Shown here piece after piece: positions 16,996 to 25,129 of a DNA stretch of 64,000 nucleotides. The stretch lies in NCBI RefSeq assembly GCF_007754155.1, contig NZ_CP037423.1:7188938-7252937 (forward strand). Reading direction: 5' to 3'. The translations under genes and the position numbers were made by a program. A model generated the notes under the pieces. It saw nothing but the letters and a program-made list of their open reading frames with translations, made no database searches and had not been told where the DNA came from. The DNA is from Stieleria neptunia. GTDB lineage: Bacteria; Planctomycetota; Planctomycetia; Pirellulales; Pirellulaceae. Position 1 is the stretch's first letter; each line of letters starts with the position of its first letter.

Positions 16996-18220
16996 AAGCC
17001 CCGAGCGGGGTTCGATACATGCTCGGCGCACAACCCAAGTTGCGTTTGAAGAATCGGGTGAAAGCGGACGTCGACGAAAATCCCGTTCGTTTTGCGATGT
17101 CGTCTAAAAACAGATCCGTATCGGACAGCAACTGTTTCGCTTTTCGCAATTTGATTTCGTCAATGACAACCGACGGCGGTTTGTCGAGAGTGCGAGCGAT
17201 TTTGATTTCCAGTGTTCTTCTGGAAACGTCCATCGCGGCGGCCAGCTTGGTTGCATTGATGCCATCGGCCAGGTTCTGATCGATCAACCGCAAACATGCC
17301 TGAGTGAAATCGTCGTAGAACGCAACAACTTTTGATGACTCGCGTTCGATCACGTCGACCGGCGGCACCAGTTCGAGCGATGCGGTCGATGGACGACCGA
17401 TCATCATCTCGTGCAGCGTCTTGGCGGCCTTGAAGCCGACTTCGTTGGGGTTCTGAAAGACGCTGGAAATCGAGATCGGGGCGAGCGCCGCGGAAAGTTC
17501 GTCGTATTCGCACGTCACGATCGAGACTTCGTTGGGGATTGCAATCCCCTGGGTCAGACAGATCGAAATCAAAATCCTGGCTTGATCCGTCGACCAGGTC
17601 ACAATCCCGATCGGCTTCGGCAATCCCTTGACCCATTCACCGAGAGCTTGACGCAGTCTGGACCGATAATCCTTCTGATCGGGAAACTCAAAGACCCGCA
17701 GGTCGCAGCCCAACGATTTCTTGATGGCGTGGAACAACTGCTGGGGGTAGCCTTGCCATGGCGGCACACCGACATAACCGAAGACTTGAAAGTCCTTGGA
17801 CGCGATGTAGCTGGCGACCATTTCACCGCAGCGGGTCGGGTCGGCCACCACGCTGACCAGCGGACTGTATCTCATGCCCCGCCACGAAACGTTGACGGCC
17901 GGGCAACCCGCATCCCGAACCTTGGACCAAAGCGAATCGCTTGTGCCGCGGAATAGAATCCCGTCGCCCTGCCAGCCTTCGGGCAACGAAACTTCACCCT
18001 TGGGATACTGAAGCCCATTGATCGAGGACGCGGGATACAAAAAATCCCAGCCACCGTGCATTCGGCTGTACGCCGAAGCCCCGAGAATGATTCTGCGGTT
18101 GAAGTTATTGGAGGCTTGAATCAAGACCGCAATGTTGACGAGTTTTGTTGCCGTGATGCGTAGAACCGCCGGGTTGAAAGGAGAAGGTGGTGGAACCGTG
18201 ACAGAAATCCCCCGATGCAA
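16994..18220 (-). CDS. XylR-like AraC-family transcription regulator
   Basis: A sugar-responsive regulator of the planctomycete XylR type. The N-terminal half (about residues 25-290) is a periplasmic-binding-protein-like effector domain ('NIAVLIQASNNFNRRIILGA', 'FQVFGYVGVP', 'EVSIVTCEYDEL'). The C-terminal 100 residues are an AraC double helix-turn-helix ('INATKLAAAMDVSRRTLEIK', 'LDDIAKRTGFSSTSAFTRFF'). The frame continues to 18835 but that part overlaps the divergent gene and is low-complexity. No ATG lies near the expected start, so I used a TTG at 18220 (408 residues). It may control a nearby surface or sugar operon; no target site was identified. Confidence 0.88.
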   Translation of the reverse strand: MHRGISVTVPPPSPFNPAVLRITATKLVNIAVLIQASNNFNRRIILGASAYSRMHGGWDFLYPASSINGLQYPKGEVSLPEGWQGDGILFRGTSDSLWSKVRDAGCPAVNVSWRGMRYSPLVSVVADPTRCGEMVASYIASKDFQVFGYVGVPPWQGYPQQLFHAIKKSLGCDLRVFEFPDQKDYRSRLRQALGEWVKGLPKPIGIVTWSTDQARILISICLTQGIAIPNEVSIVTCEYDELSAALAPISISSVFQNPNEVGFKAAKTLHEMMIGRPSTASLELVPPVDVIERESSKVVAFYDDFTQACLRLIDQNLADGINATKLAAAMDVSRRTLEIKIARTLDKPPSVVIDEIKLRKAKQLLSDTDLFLDDIAKRTGFSSTSAFTRFFKRNLGCAPSMYRTPLGA

Positions 18221-18431
18221 AGTGCCATCGATTGTCCCACCCGACAAGAATCTTGTGCGCGGGGCACGATGAAGACTTGATGAAACCCACCTGCCAGGGA
18301 GGGTGACCCCGAGGACCACGCCACCTCCTGACAACAGGGGGACCTGAAACACGCCTCTGGTTCGTCGCGAGGTGGGAATCGCGCGCAATCGGGTTAGACT
18401 ATGCGGTCGTCTTATCTCACCCGGGTACCCC

Positions 18432-20378
18432 ATGCTCACCGTCTCATGTCCCAGCTGCGGCGAACCCGCTCGCCTGCCGGCCACATGTCTCCCCAGCGAC
18501 TGTTCGGTCCAGTGTCCGTCGTGCCGCACGACAATGTCGGCCCAGCGATGGCTGGAACGACTGCCGCCGATGGCGATCGTGCTTTCGGCCGAGGGGAACG
18601 AGATCGATGTCGGCGAACTCGTCCAGACCGTCCACCCCGCGCTGCCGATTGCACCGCCCGAAGCTGAACCGAGAGGCCGCTCCGATCTCGCTGCGGCGGC
18701 CGACGTATCAAGTGACGGTGACGGCGTTGATCCTGACCTGGATGCGGAAATCGACCTGGATGCGGAAATCGACCTGGATGCGGAAATCGACCTGGACGAA
18801 CTCGCGTCCCATTCTGGCGTCTCGTTGATCGGCATTGATGACGACGAATTTTCCGCCGGCCCCCCCCGACCGCAGCCATCGATCGATCAACTCGAACACG
18901 CCTGGGAATCAACCGATGGCTGGGAGCCCCAAGACCCGATCTCCGATGCAGACGTTTTTGGCGACCACGATGACGACGAATTCAATGTCATGGAGGACCA
19001 GCCTCGGAAGCAGAAGGTGCCACTGGCCAACGACGATCAATCGTTTTACGAGCGTCACCACTGGGGACGTCGCCAACGGAACTCGATCCGACTGCTGAAA
19101 ATCGCGTCGCCGACCTTGATCGCAGTCCCGATCATCGCAGCGATTCTGTACGCGTCCGGCGGCGACGTCGTGTTTGATCTGTTCGGGCAATCGACCGAGC
19201 CCGTTGCGGCCCGAGAACAAACCGATCGGAATCGAAACCGAAACACGGCCGCCAACCCCCTTCCCCCGTCCCCCTCCAGCGACACGTCCCCCGCCAGCGA
19301 CACGTCCCCCTCCAGCGACACGTCCCCCGCCAGCGACACGTCCCCCGCCAGCGACGATGCAACCGGCATCGATTCACCCGGCGACGCGGACTCCGGCCAA
19401 CCCGCTGATCGCACGGCCCAGACGGAAACCGTTGCCGGTCTTGTTTTGTCCGATCGCCCCGCCGCGGAAACACCCGCCCCCGATTCCTCGGCCCCCGATT
19501 CCAGCCACGTCGAAATCAGGGACGTTGACATCATGGACGTCGACGACGTGATCGAAAGCATCAAGCGAACCGGAGAAGCGATCGCGAAGGAGCGGGCAAC
19601 GACGACGGAGGAACCAGCGCCACTGACGATCGCGATGCGGGCGAGACAGCAGAGGAAGGAACGCCATCGGCAACCGCAACCCGATGCGGCCGAACGCGAA
19701 ACGGAGCTGCTCAATGCTGCCACGCTTACGTTTCCCCACGATCCCCCGTCGGCCGATTCGGTTTTACAAACCAGCGCACAGTCAGACATCGCCCCCAAAC
19801 CGAACACACCCGAACCGAACACACCCGAACCGACAAAGGCAACGGAACCAGAATCGGAAAGTTTGCCAACCGAAGCGCCCGAGACGGCGACGATCCCGGC
19901 CCCTGAAATCGACACCGCCGCGTTGACGCAAGCGTGCCGGGAAGCGATCGAGGCGATCGGTCAGTGGCAGTTGGACGAGTCGCAAGACCGGCCGGCGCGG
20001 CAGCGGGTGCTGGCGCAGTTGCAGACCTATCGTTCGGTTTCGCAGATCGGTAGCCTGGAGTTCGCATCCGACAGCCCGATGGTGGCGAAGCTGCTGGAGA
20101 CGCTGATTGATTCCGATGCGCTGACACCGCTGGAGCCGCTGTGCAGCGAATGGGTCGACTGGGGACGCCGTCAAACCGATGGAATGTTACTGATCGGACG
20201 ATTGAAAGCCGGGGAAACCGAAACGTTTTTTGAACTCGCCGACGGGTCAACACTAAACATCGAATCGTCAACGGAAATCGGCGTGCCGACCGGGGCGCGT
20301 TGCGTGGCGATCGGCAGAATCATTTCGACCGAAGACGTCCCGCTGGTCCAACTGTTGGCAGGCGCGGTGGTACCTTAA
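18432..20378 (+). CDS. Zinc-ribbon single-pass membrane protein with acidic and Ser/Pro repeats
   Basis: 648 residues. The N-terminus has two CxxC knuckles ('SCPSCGE', 'QCPSCRTTM'), resembling the zinc ribbon at the start of many planctomycete proteins. Next come an acidic region with a tandem 'DLDAEI' repeat, a single membrane span near residue 235 ('IASPTLIAVPIIAAILYA'), a linker with 'DTSPASDTSPSS' repeats and 'PNTPEP' repeats, and a folded C-terminal domain (about 495-648). This predicts a cytoplasmic zinc ribbon and an extracytoplasmic tail. Function not recognised. The ATG at 18432 puts the CxxC motifs at the very start. Confidence 0.8.
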   Translation: MLTVSCPSCGEPARLPATCLPSDCSVQCPSCRTTMSAQRWLERLPPMAIVLSAEGNEIDVGELVQTVHPALPIAPPEAEPRGRSDLAAAADVSSDGDGVDPDLDAEIDLDAEIDLDAEIDLDELASHSGVSLIGIDDDEFSAGPPRPQPSIDQLEHAWESTDGWEPQDPISDADVFGDHDDDEFNVMEDQPRKQKVPLANDDQSFYERHHWGRRQRNSIRLLKIASPTLIAVPIIAAILYASGGDVVFDLFGQSTEPVAAREQTDRNRNRNTAANPLPPSPSSDTSPASDTSPSSDTSPASDTSPASDDATGIDSPGDADSGQPADRTAQTETVAGLVLSDRPAAETPAPDSSAPDSSHVEIRDVDIMDVDDVIESIKRTGEAIAKERATTTEEPAPLTIAMRARQQRKERHRQPQPDAAERETELLNAATLTFPHDPPSADSVLQTSAQSDIAPKPNTPEPNTPEPTKATEPESESLPTEAPETATIPAPEIDTAALTQACREAIEAIGQWQLDESQDRPARQRVLAQLQTYRSVSQIGSLEFASDSPMVAKLLETLIDSDALTPLEPLCSEWVDWGRRQTDGMLLIGRLKAGETETFFELADGSTLNIESSTEIGVPTGARCVAIGRIISTEDVPLVQLLAGAVVP

Positions 20379-20412
20379 GCAAATCCGGAACAACAAGTGA
20401 CGGGTGTTGAAT

Positions 20413-20469
20413 GTGGGATAGGCTTCCAGCCTGTCGTTTCCGCCATGACAGGCTGGAAGCCTATCCCAC
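20413..20469. repeat. Perfect inverted repeat, GGCTTCCAGCCTG family
   Basis: Two perfect 23-bp arms (20413-20435, 20447-20469) starting GTGGGATAGGCTTCC, with an 11-base loop. The same hairpin is at 28833-28889; single arms are at 25006-25028 and, truncated, near 33336. It lies between two rightward genes. Confidence 0.9.
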
Positions 20470-20533
20470 TTTATTGTTCCGACGTTCCTAATCAACTTCA
20501 CAACACCGCTTCACGGGCTCGTGTGGTCTTGTC

Positions 20534-21583
20534 ATGCCTGATTCCAAACTACCCGCCGCACAACCCACCGCGGCCGAAACCGACAAAGACGCGAGCGTTC
20601 CCGAGGTCGCCGAATCGGCTTCCCTGTTCGGCACGTTGACGTACGGGTTGTCGCTGCCGGAGCGGACCGCGCGGAGTGCGTCGGCGGTCGTGGGAGGATT
20701 GGTCAACGAGACCGCTGGCTGGTTGATCCCCGCCGCCTTCCGATCGTCCAAGACCTACTCGGCGTTCGTCCAGCAAGCGTTGGACATGATGATCCACGAC
20801 GTCGGCGGTGTCGAAAATCCGCACGCGGTCGCGGCCGATGCCGAGGAAGCCCAATTGGCACAGAAGGCGGTCGGCGGGCTGTTGGATCTGGCCGGCGCGG
20901 CGACGTTGCACCTGTCACCGATCACGGTCCTGGCGGTGTTCAACGACGTCGCTTATGGATCGAGCCACTACCTGAAACGTCTCAGCGATGAACTCAAACG
21001 CGAAGGGATCATCGACGAAACCTCCAGCATCGACCATGTCTCGGATCTGGTCGATGCACTGGAAAAAACCGGTGCCCGAGCGTCGGGCGCCGCCAACGCA
21101 CCGCCGATGAGCGTGGAGGCGATGACGGAAACGATCTCCCAAATCACCGCCGAGATCCAGAACGTGGACCCGCGCAAGTTGATTCCGCAAAGCGAAATCA
21201 AACGGCTGTGGAACGAAATGGAAGCCGCCGCCGGCCAGGCGCACGTCGGGATCTGGGACGTCAGCACGACGATGACGATGTTCGCCATCGATCGCTTGTC
21301 ATTGTCCACGCGGGGTGCGTTGTCGACCGTGCGCGTCGCCGGCAGCCTGCTCGATGAGCATTTCTTTGCCCATTACGGCGACGCCTTGACGGCGATCTCC
21401 GAAACAGGTTTCTACGAAACGCTGTCGGCGTCGTCGGAGCCCTATCTGGAAGCCGCCTGGCACAACTTTGATTCCAGTCGCGAAACCTGGACCGAAGCAT
21501 TGATCACCGGACGGATGCCCAAAAAGTTTTGGGCCCGGTTTGCCGAGTGGTTCAAGAACCGCCGCAAGCCGCCAGCGGCGTGA
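20534..21583 (+). CDS. Hypothetical protein, Ala-rich, mostly helical
   Basis: 349 residues with no signal peptide. It has an amphipathic N-terminal half ('SASAVVGGLVNETAGWLIP', 'LLDLAGAATLHLSPITVLAV') and a long helical middle. The pattern is loosely reminiscent of EcsC-like membrane-associated proteins, but I cannot support that assignment. The C-terminus is basic ('FWARFAEWFKNRRKPP'). ATG at 20534; composition and third-position GC are those of a real gene. It stands between two repeat-rich gaps. Confidence 0.7.
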   Translation: MPDSKLPAAQPTAAETDKDASVPEVAESASLFGTLTYGLSLPERTARSASAVVGGLVNETAGWLIPAAFRSSKTYSAFVQQALDMMIHDVGGVENPHAVAADAEEAQLAQKAVGGLLDLAGAATLHLSPITVLAVFNDVAYGSSHYLKRLSDELKREGIIDETSSIDHVSDLVDALEKTGARASGAANAPPMSVEAMTETISQITAEIQNVDPRKLIPQSEIKRLWNEMEAAAGQAHVGIWDVSTTMTMFAIDRLSLSTRGALSTVRVAGSLLDEHFFAHYGDALTAISETGFYETLSASSEPYLEAAWHNFDSSRETWTEALITGRMPKKFWARFAEWFKNRRKPPAA

Positions 21584-21685
21584 CGGCCTCTTGCCCCAAA
21601 TCGGCACACATCCGCAAGCGGCCAAGCAACGCCCCTCACGCACACGTCGTTCTATCATTCCATTCGGTAACGCCGTGAAGCAGTT

Positions 21686-21760
21686 GTTAGCGGTAGGGCG
21701 CGAGCCCTCCGGTCTTTCGATAACGATGAAGAACCGGAGGGCTTGCGCCCTGCCGCTAAC
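21686..21760. repeat. Inverted repeat, GTTAGCGG...CCCTCCGGT family
   Basis: 28-bp arms with two mismatches (21686-21713 and 21733-21760) around a 19-base loop. The motif GGGCGCGAGCCCTCCGG also occurs at 33393-33420, 59064-59093 and 59731-59760. Confidence 0.85.
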
Positions 21761-21800
21761 ACCTCGTAAAACACAGAAAACAAATCCTTCACAGCGTTAC

Positions 21801-22008
21801 CCATCATTCTGCCCCCCCATCATTCTGCCCCCCCATCATTCTGCCACCCCATCATTCTGCCACCCCATCATTCTGCCCCCATCGTTCTGCCCCCATCGTT
21901 CTGCCCCCATCGTTCTGCCCCCATCGTTCTGCCCCCATCGTTCTGCCCCCATCGTTCTGCCCCCATCGTTCTGCCACCCCATCGTTTTGCCCCCATCGTT
22001 TTGCCACC
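21801..22008. repeat. Tandem array of CATCGTTCTGCCCC-type units
   Basis: Five 16-bp units (CCATCATTCTGCCCCC, two with CCACC endings), then about ten units of mostly 14 bp (ATCGTTCTGCCCCC), the last two with TTTTG. It fills most of the gap 21584-22081. Frames through it are artefacts. A two-unit relative in the opposite orientation is at 41937-41969. Confidence 0.95.
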
Positions 22009-22081
22009 ATCAAAACGCGGTCCATCGTGCTAAACTGACACCTTCCGCCACGATCGCCCCAGGCACGAAGAGCTTCACCCC

Positions 22082-23047
22082 ATGCCCGCTTTCACCGTCT
22101 CACGTACGACGCAAATCAAATCCGATCCCGAGACCGTGTTTGCCATCCTCAGCGATTTCGCGACGTGGAAAACGTGGTCGCCCTGGTTGCTGGCCGACAA
22201 AGACGCGACCGTCACGCTGCAGGGCGACCCGACCGCGGTCGGTGGCGGATACAGCTGGGACGGCCCCGTCGTGGGAGCGGGCGAGATGGAGCACCAGGAA
22301 CTGCATCCGCCCTCGACAGCTCAATCGATCGGCACCATGCACGCGGAACTGCGTTTCACGCGCCCTTGGCGGTCGCAATCCGAGGTCGATTTCGAAGTCA
22401 AAAAAGGCAGGGACGAAGCCGGCCAAGAAGTGACACAGGTCCGCTGGACGATGCGCGGCTCGCTGCCGTTTTTTCTGTTCTGGATGAAGTCGATGATGGT
22501 GTCCTTGATGAACATGGATTTCGATCGCGGACTGCGGATGCTGAAAGAACGCATCGAGACCGGCGACGTCGCATCACAAACCGTGGTCAACGGAATCGTT
22601 CAATGCCAGCCGTATTACATCGTCGGAAAGTCCGGCCGATCGACGCTGGCCGACATCGGCGCTTCGATGGACGACACGTTCCAACAGGTCCAACAATCGC
22701 TGGCGGATGCCGGCATCGCCACCGATGGCCAGTGGTTGTCGGTTTACGACGACATGAACATCAAGACCCAAACGTTGTCCTACACCAGCGGCATGGTGCT
22801 GGACGAGGGCACCGCAGCGCCGCCCGGTCTGATCGCGCGCTCCCTGCCAGGCTTCAACGCCATGCAGATCACCCATACCGGTCGCTACGAGCATCTGGGG
22901 AACGCCTGGTCGGCGGCCCACCAGAATTTGCGGGCCCGCAAACGTAAGGTCAACCGTAAATTGCCCGGCGTGGAATTCTACCTCAACCGCCCCGAAAACA
23001 CGCCGCCGGAAGCGTTGGTGACGGAACTCTACGTTCCGCTGAAATGA
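22082..23047 (+). CDS. SRPBCC domain fused to GyrI-like effector-binding domain
   Basis: 321 residues. The N-terminal half (about 1-150) is an SRPBCC/START-like fold typical of polyketide cyclase-like proteins ('IKSDPETVFAILSDFATWKT', 'WSPWLLADKDATV', 'EHQELHPPSTAQSIGTMHAE'). The C-terminal half (about 165-321) is a GyrI-like effector-binding domain ('CQPYYIVGKSGRSTLADIG', 'QITHTGRYEHLGNAWSAAHQ'). Proteins with this pairing bind small hydrophobic ligands; no catalytic residues can be assigned. The ATG at 22082 is the first after the tandem array. Single gene. Confidence 0.87.
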   Translation: MPAFTVSRTTQIKSDPETVFAILSDFATWKTWSPWLLADKDATVTLQGDPTAVGGGYSWDGPVVGAGEMEHQELHPPSTAQSIGTMHAELRFTRPWRSQSEVDFEVKKGRDEAGQEVTQVRWTMRGSLPFFLFWMKSMMVSLMNMDFDRGLRMLKERIETGDVASQTVVNGIVQCQPYYIVGKSGRSTLADIGASMDDTFQQVQQSLADAGIATDGQWLSVYDDMNIKTQTLSYTSGMVLDEGTAAPPGLIARSLPGFNAMQITHTGRYEHLGNAWSAAHQNLRARKRKVNRKLPGVEFYLNRPENTPPEALVTELYVPLK

Positions 23048-23099
23048 CGACCGGTCCGGCCGGGCAGGGGCGGCAGGTGACCGCCCGAGTCCGAGACCA

Positions 23100-23339
23100 C
23101 TACTTGCTCGGGTTCATCTCCTTGAGCGATTTACCCAGGCGTTTGCGTCCCGCGGCGGTCGTTTTGCGGCGCGGGGTGGTGGTGGTGGCGGCGGAATCAT
23201 TGCCTAGCAAGGCTGCCAGGGTGGGCTGGACTTCCTGTTCCGTCTCCGGCAGACCGATTTGCTCGACCGCGTCGCTGACACCGAGAACCACCGACTGGCG
23301 GACTCCTTCCCGAAGCCACTGAAAAAAATTCATATTCAT
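23100..23339 (-). CDS. Small conserved-looking hypothetical protein
   Basis: 79 residues from the ATG at 23339 (a second ATG lies two codons later). The N-terminus 'NFFQWLREGVRQSVVLGVSD' is amphipathic, with a Thr/Arg/Lys-rich C-terminus. Codon use is like the neighbours and the frame is free of overlap, so it is probably real. It converges with the SRPBCC gene and lies downstream of apbE on the same strand. Function unknown. Confidence 0.55.
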   Translation of the reverse strand: MNMNFFQWLREGVRQSVVLGVSDAVEQIGLPETEQEVQPTLAALLGNDSAATTTTPRRKTTAAGRKRLGKSLKEMNPSK

Positions 23340-23477
23340 GTGTTGAATCCGTTCACTATTCAAAAAAGGGGGACCGCGCGGGCGGCTGACGATCGGTTCA
23401 TCGGCATCGCGTCACGCCGGTCTTGACTCTCTTGTTTGCCTTCTAAGATCCCGACCGCGGCGGCGTCCAGACTGATT

Positions 23478-24446
23478 TCAGCGCGAGCCGTCGTCGGAGG
23501 GCGGGTCAACCCACTCGAACTCTGCAAAGGGCAGCACCCGGACGCTATCCTGACGATTTTCCGAGCGAACACCGATCATCCGTGGCAGCCCCGGATCGCT
23601 TTCGGCGGCGGCCCGGATCGCGTCGATGCCGCAAACAAAAAATGCGGTGCTGCACGCTTCGGCGTCGGTGGCGTTGTCAGCAATCGCCGTCAACGAGAGC
23701 AGGTCGCCGGCCGGAGCCCCGCTTCTGGGGTCGATCACGTGCCCGTAGCGTCGGCCGCGGTGGTGAAAAAATTGTTTGCCCGAACCGCTGGTCGAAAGCG
23801 CCTCGTCGCGAAGGCGAATGCCGGCCAAACGCAGCTTGGGCTTGGTCGGATGCGAAATCCCGACGGCCCAGCCTTGGCCGCTGTCGGCGACCTGGTCGCC
23901 GCGGGCGATCACACTGCTGCCGCCGCCGTGAATCAGGAAGTTGTTCAGTCCGCCGGCGGTGAGCGTTTCGGTCAATTCATCGAGTGCGTATCCTTTGCCG
24001 ATCGCTCCCAAGTTGATTTCCATCCCCGGCCGTTCGAAGGCGACCGAGCGACGTTCGTCATCGAGCCGGACGCCGGTGTAGCCGACCTTGGCGACCGCGG
24101 CTCGGACTTCGGCGGCGGTCGGTTTTCGCCCCCGCCGCTCGGTGAACCCCCAAACCCGCACCAGCGGGCCGGCGGTGACATCAAACGCACCGGCCGTCTT
24201 TTCGCTCCACGCGATCGAGCGTTGGATCAAACGGTAGGTGCTTTCGGACACCGTGACCGGACGCTCGCTGGCGACGGCGTTGACCTGGGAAATCTCACTG
24301 TCGTCCCGATAGACCGTCAAATCAGCTTCGATCCGATCGAGCAATTCCAGGGCTTCGAAGGCGGCCTCGACCAGAGGGGCGTCGGATTCCGGCAGAATCA
24401 CCGAGAACTCAGCCGCCATCGCGTGGTGTGAAATGGTTGTCAGCAT
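23478..24446 (-). CDS. apbE: FAD:protein FMN transferase (ApbE family)
   Basis: A 322-residue ApbE-type flavin transferase, which attaches FMN to a Thr of target proteins such as NqrB/RnfG subunits. Visible motifs: 'LTVYRDDSEISQVNA', 'GAFDVTAGPLVRVWGF', 'INLGAIGKGYALDELTE', 'LIHGGGSSVIARG', 'ALSTSGSGKQFF' and 'GHVIDPRSGAPAG', which form the FAD and Mg sites. The usual lipoprotein signal is absent, so this copy looks cytoplasmic. Start ATG at 24446 (a later ATG nine codons on is possible). No flavoprotein target is adjacent. Confidence 0.93.
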   Translation of the reverse strand: MLTTISHHAMAAEFSVILPESDAPLVEAAFEALELLDRIEADLTVYRDDSEISQVNAVASERPVTVSESTYRLIQRSIAWSEKTAGAFDVTAGPLVRVWGFTERRGRKPTAAEVRAAVAKVGYTGVRLDDERRSVAFERPGMEINLGAIGKGYALDELTETLTAGGLNNFLIHGGGSSVIARGDQVADSGQGWAVGISHPTKPKLRLAGIRLRDEALSTSGSGKQFFHHRGRRYGHVIDPRSGAPAGDLLSLTAIADNATDAEACSTAFFVCGIDAIRAAAESDPGLPRMIGVRSENRQDSVRVLPFAEFEWVDPPSDDGSR

Positions 24447-24717
24447 CGTGGCGTCGGTTGTCAGCAGGAAAAACGCGGCGGGGATTCGGTTGCACGTGTC
24501 TAAACTGTCGGCGATCGACCAAACCGGTCAAGGCCACCGCAAAAATCCATCGAAACGGCGACTCGGACGCCCCAAAAAGGCCCGAACCCGCTCGGCCGAT
24601 TGAATCTCTATGATTTCCGCCCGGGGAAGGCACAACGATGGGTTGCCAAGAATTGATCTATCCCACACAATCTCGCCTCAAGAAAGACCCACCGAGTCAC
24701 CGAAGAACGGTGGGTAC

Positions 24718-24806
24718 GGAGCGGTGGCTGAGTGGTCGAAAGCGCCGGTTTGCTAAATCGGTGAACGGGTCAAACCGTTCCGCAGGTTCAAATCCTGTCC
24801 GCTCCG
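24718..24806 (+). tRNA. tRNA-Ser (anticodon GCT)
   Basis: Acceptor arms GGAGCGG and CCGCTCC pair fully; the anticodon loop is TTGCTAA, so the anticodon is GCT, reading AGC/AGU. A long variable arm (GAACGGGTCAAACCGTTC) is typical of class II tRNA-Ser, and the T-arm is AGGTTCAAATCCT. CCA is not encoded. Confidence 0.97.
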
Positions 24807-24912
24807 CTTGAGCGTCTCCCACGGAGACCCTCAAAAAAATTCGGTGACCGTCAGATCCCTGGCGGTTTTGCGGTCATCGATAACAGACGCGGGCTACACC
24901 CCACGTCGTGAT

Positions 24913-24985
24913 GAGAGTGTAGCTCAGTTGGTAGAGCATTCGACTTTTAATCGAATGGTCCTGGGTTCAAGTCCCAGCACTCTCA
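24913..24985 (+). tRNA. tRNA-Lys (anticodon TTT)
   Basis: A standard 73-base cloverleaf: acceptor GAGAGTG/CACTCTC, D-arm GCTC..GAGC, anticodon loop CTTTTAA (anticodon TTT) and T-arm CTGGGTTCAAGTCCCAG. CCA is not encoded. A T-rich run follows and may end the transcript. It is 106 bases after tRNA-Ser, so the two may be co-transcribed. Confidence 0.97.
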
Positions 24986-25005
24986 CTTTTTCTTTTCTCG
25001 GGTAA

Positions 25006-25115
25006 GTGGGATAGGCTTCCAGCCTGTCATCCCGGAACCAGCCCGCCGTAGCCCGATGCCATTTACTTTGACGGCAAGCGCCAGGATGCCCGGCCGCTTA
25101 CGCGTCGCGGCTCAC
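25006..25115. repeat. Mosaic of partial repeat elements after the tRNAs
   Basis: A single arm of the GGCTTCCAGCCTG hairpin family (25006-25028), then a CCATTTACTTTGACGGCAAGCG stretch similar to one at 59692-59720, then a half copy of the GTGAGCCG palindrome (about 25078-25115). Fragments of three families are joined end to end. Confidence 0.7.
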
Positions 25116-25129
25116 AACAGCAATCGCCC

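Noticed and set aside
21540..22433. Rightward frame of almost 300 codons spanning the tandem array
   Set aside because: It reads Pro/His/Ser-rich repeat translation and overlaps the well-supported SRPBCC gene in another frame.
24447..24717. Possible gene between apbE and the tRNAs
   Set aside because: Only short frames with poor codon character and no start signal were seen.
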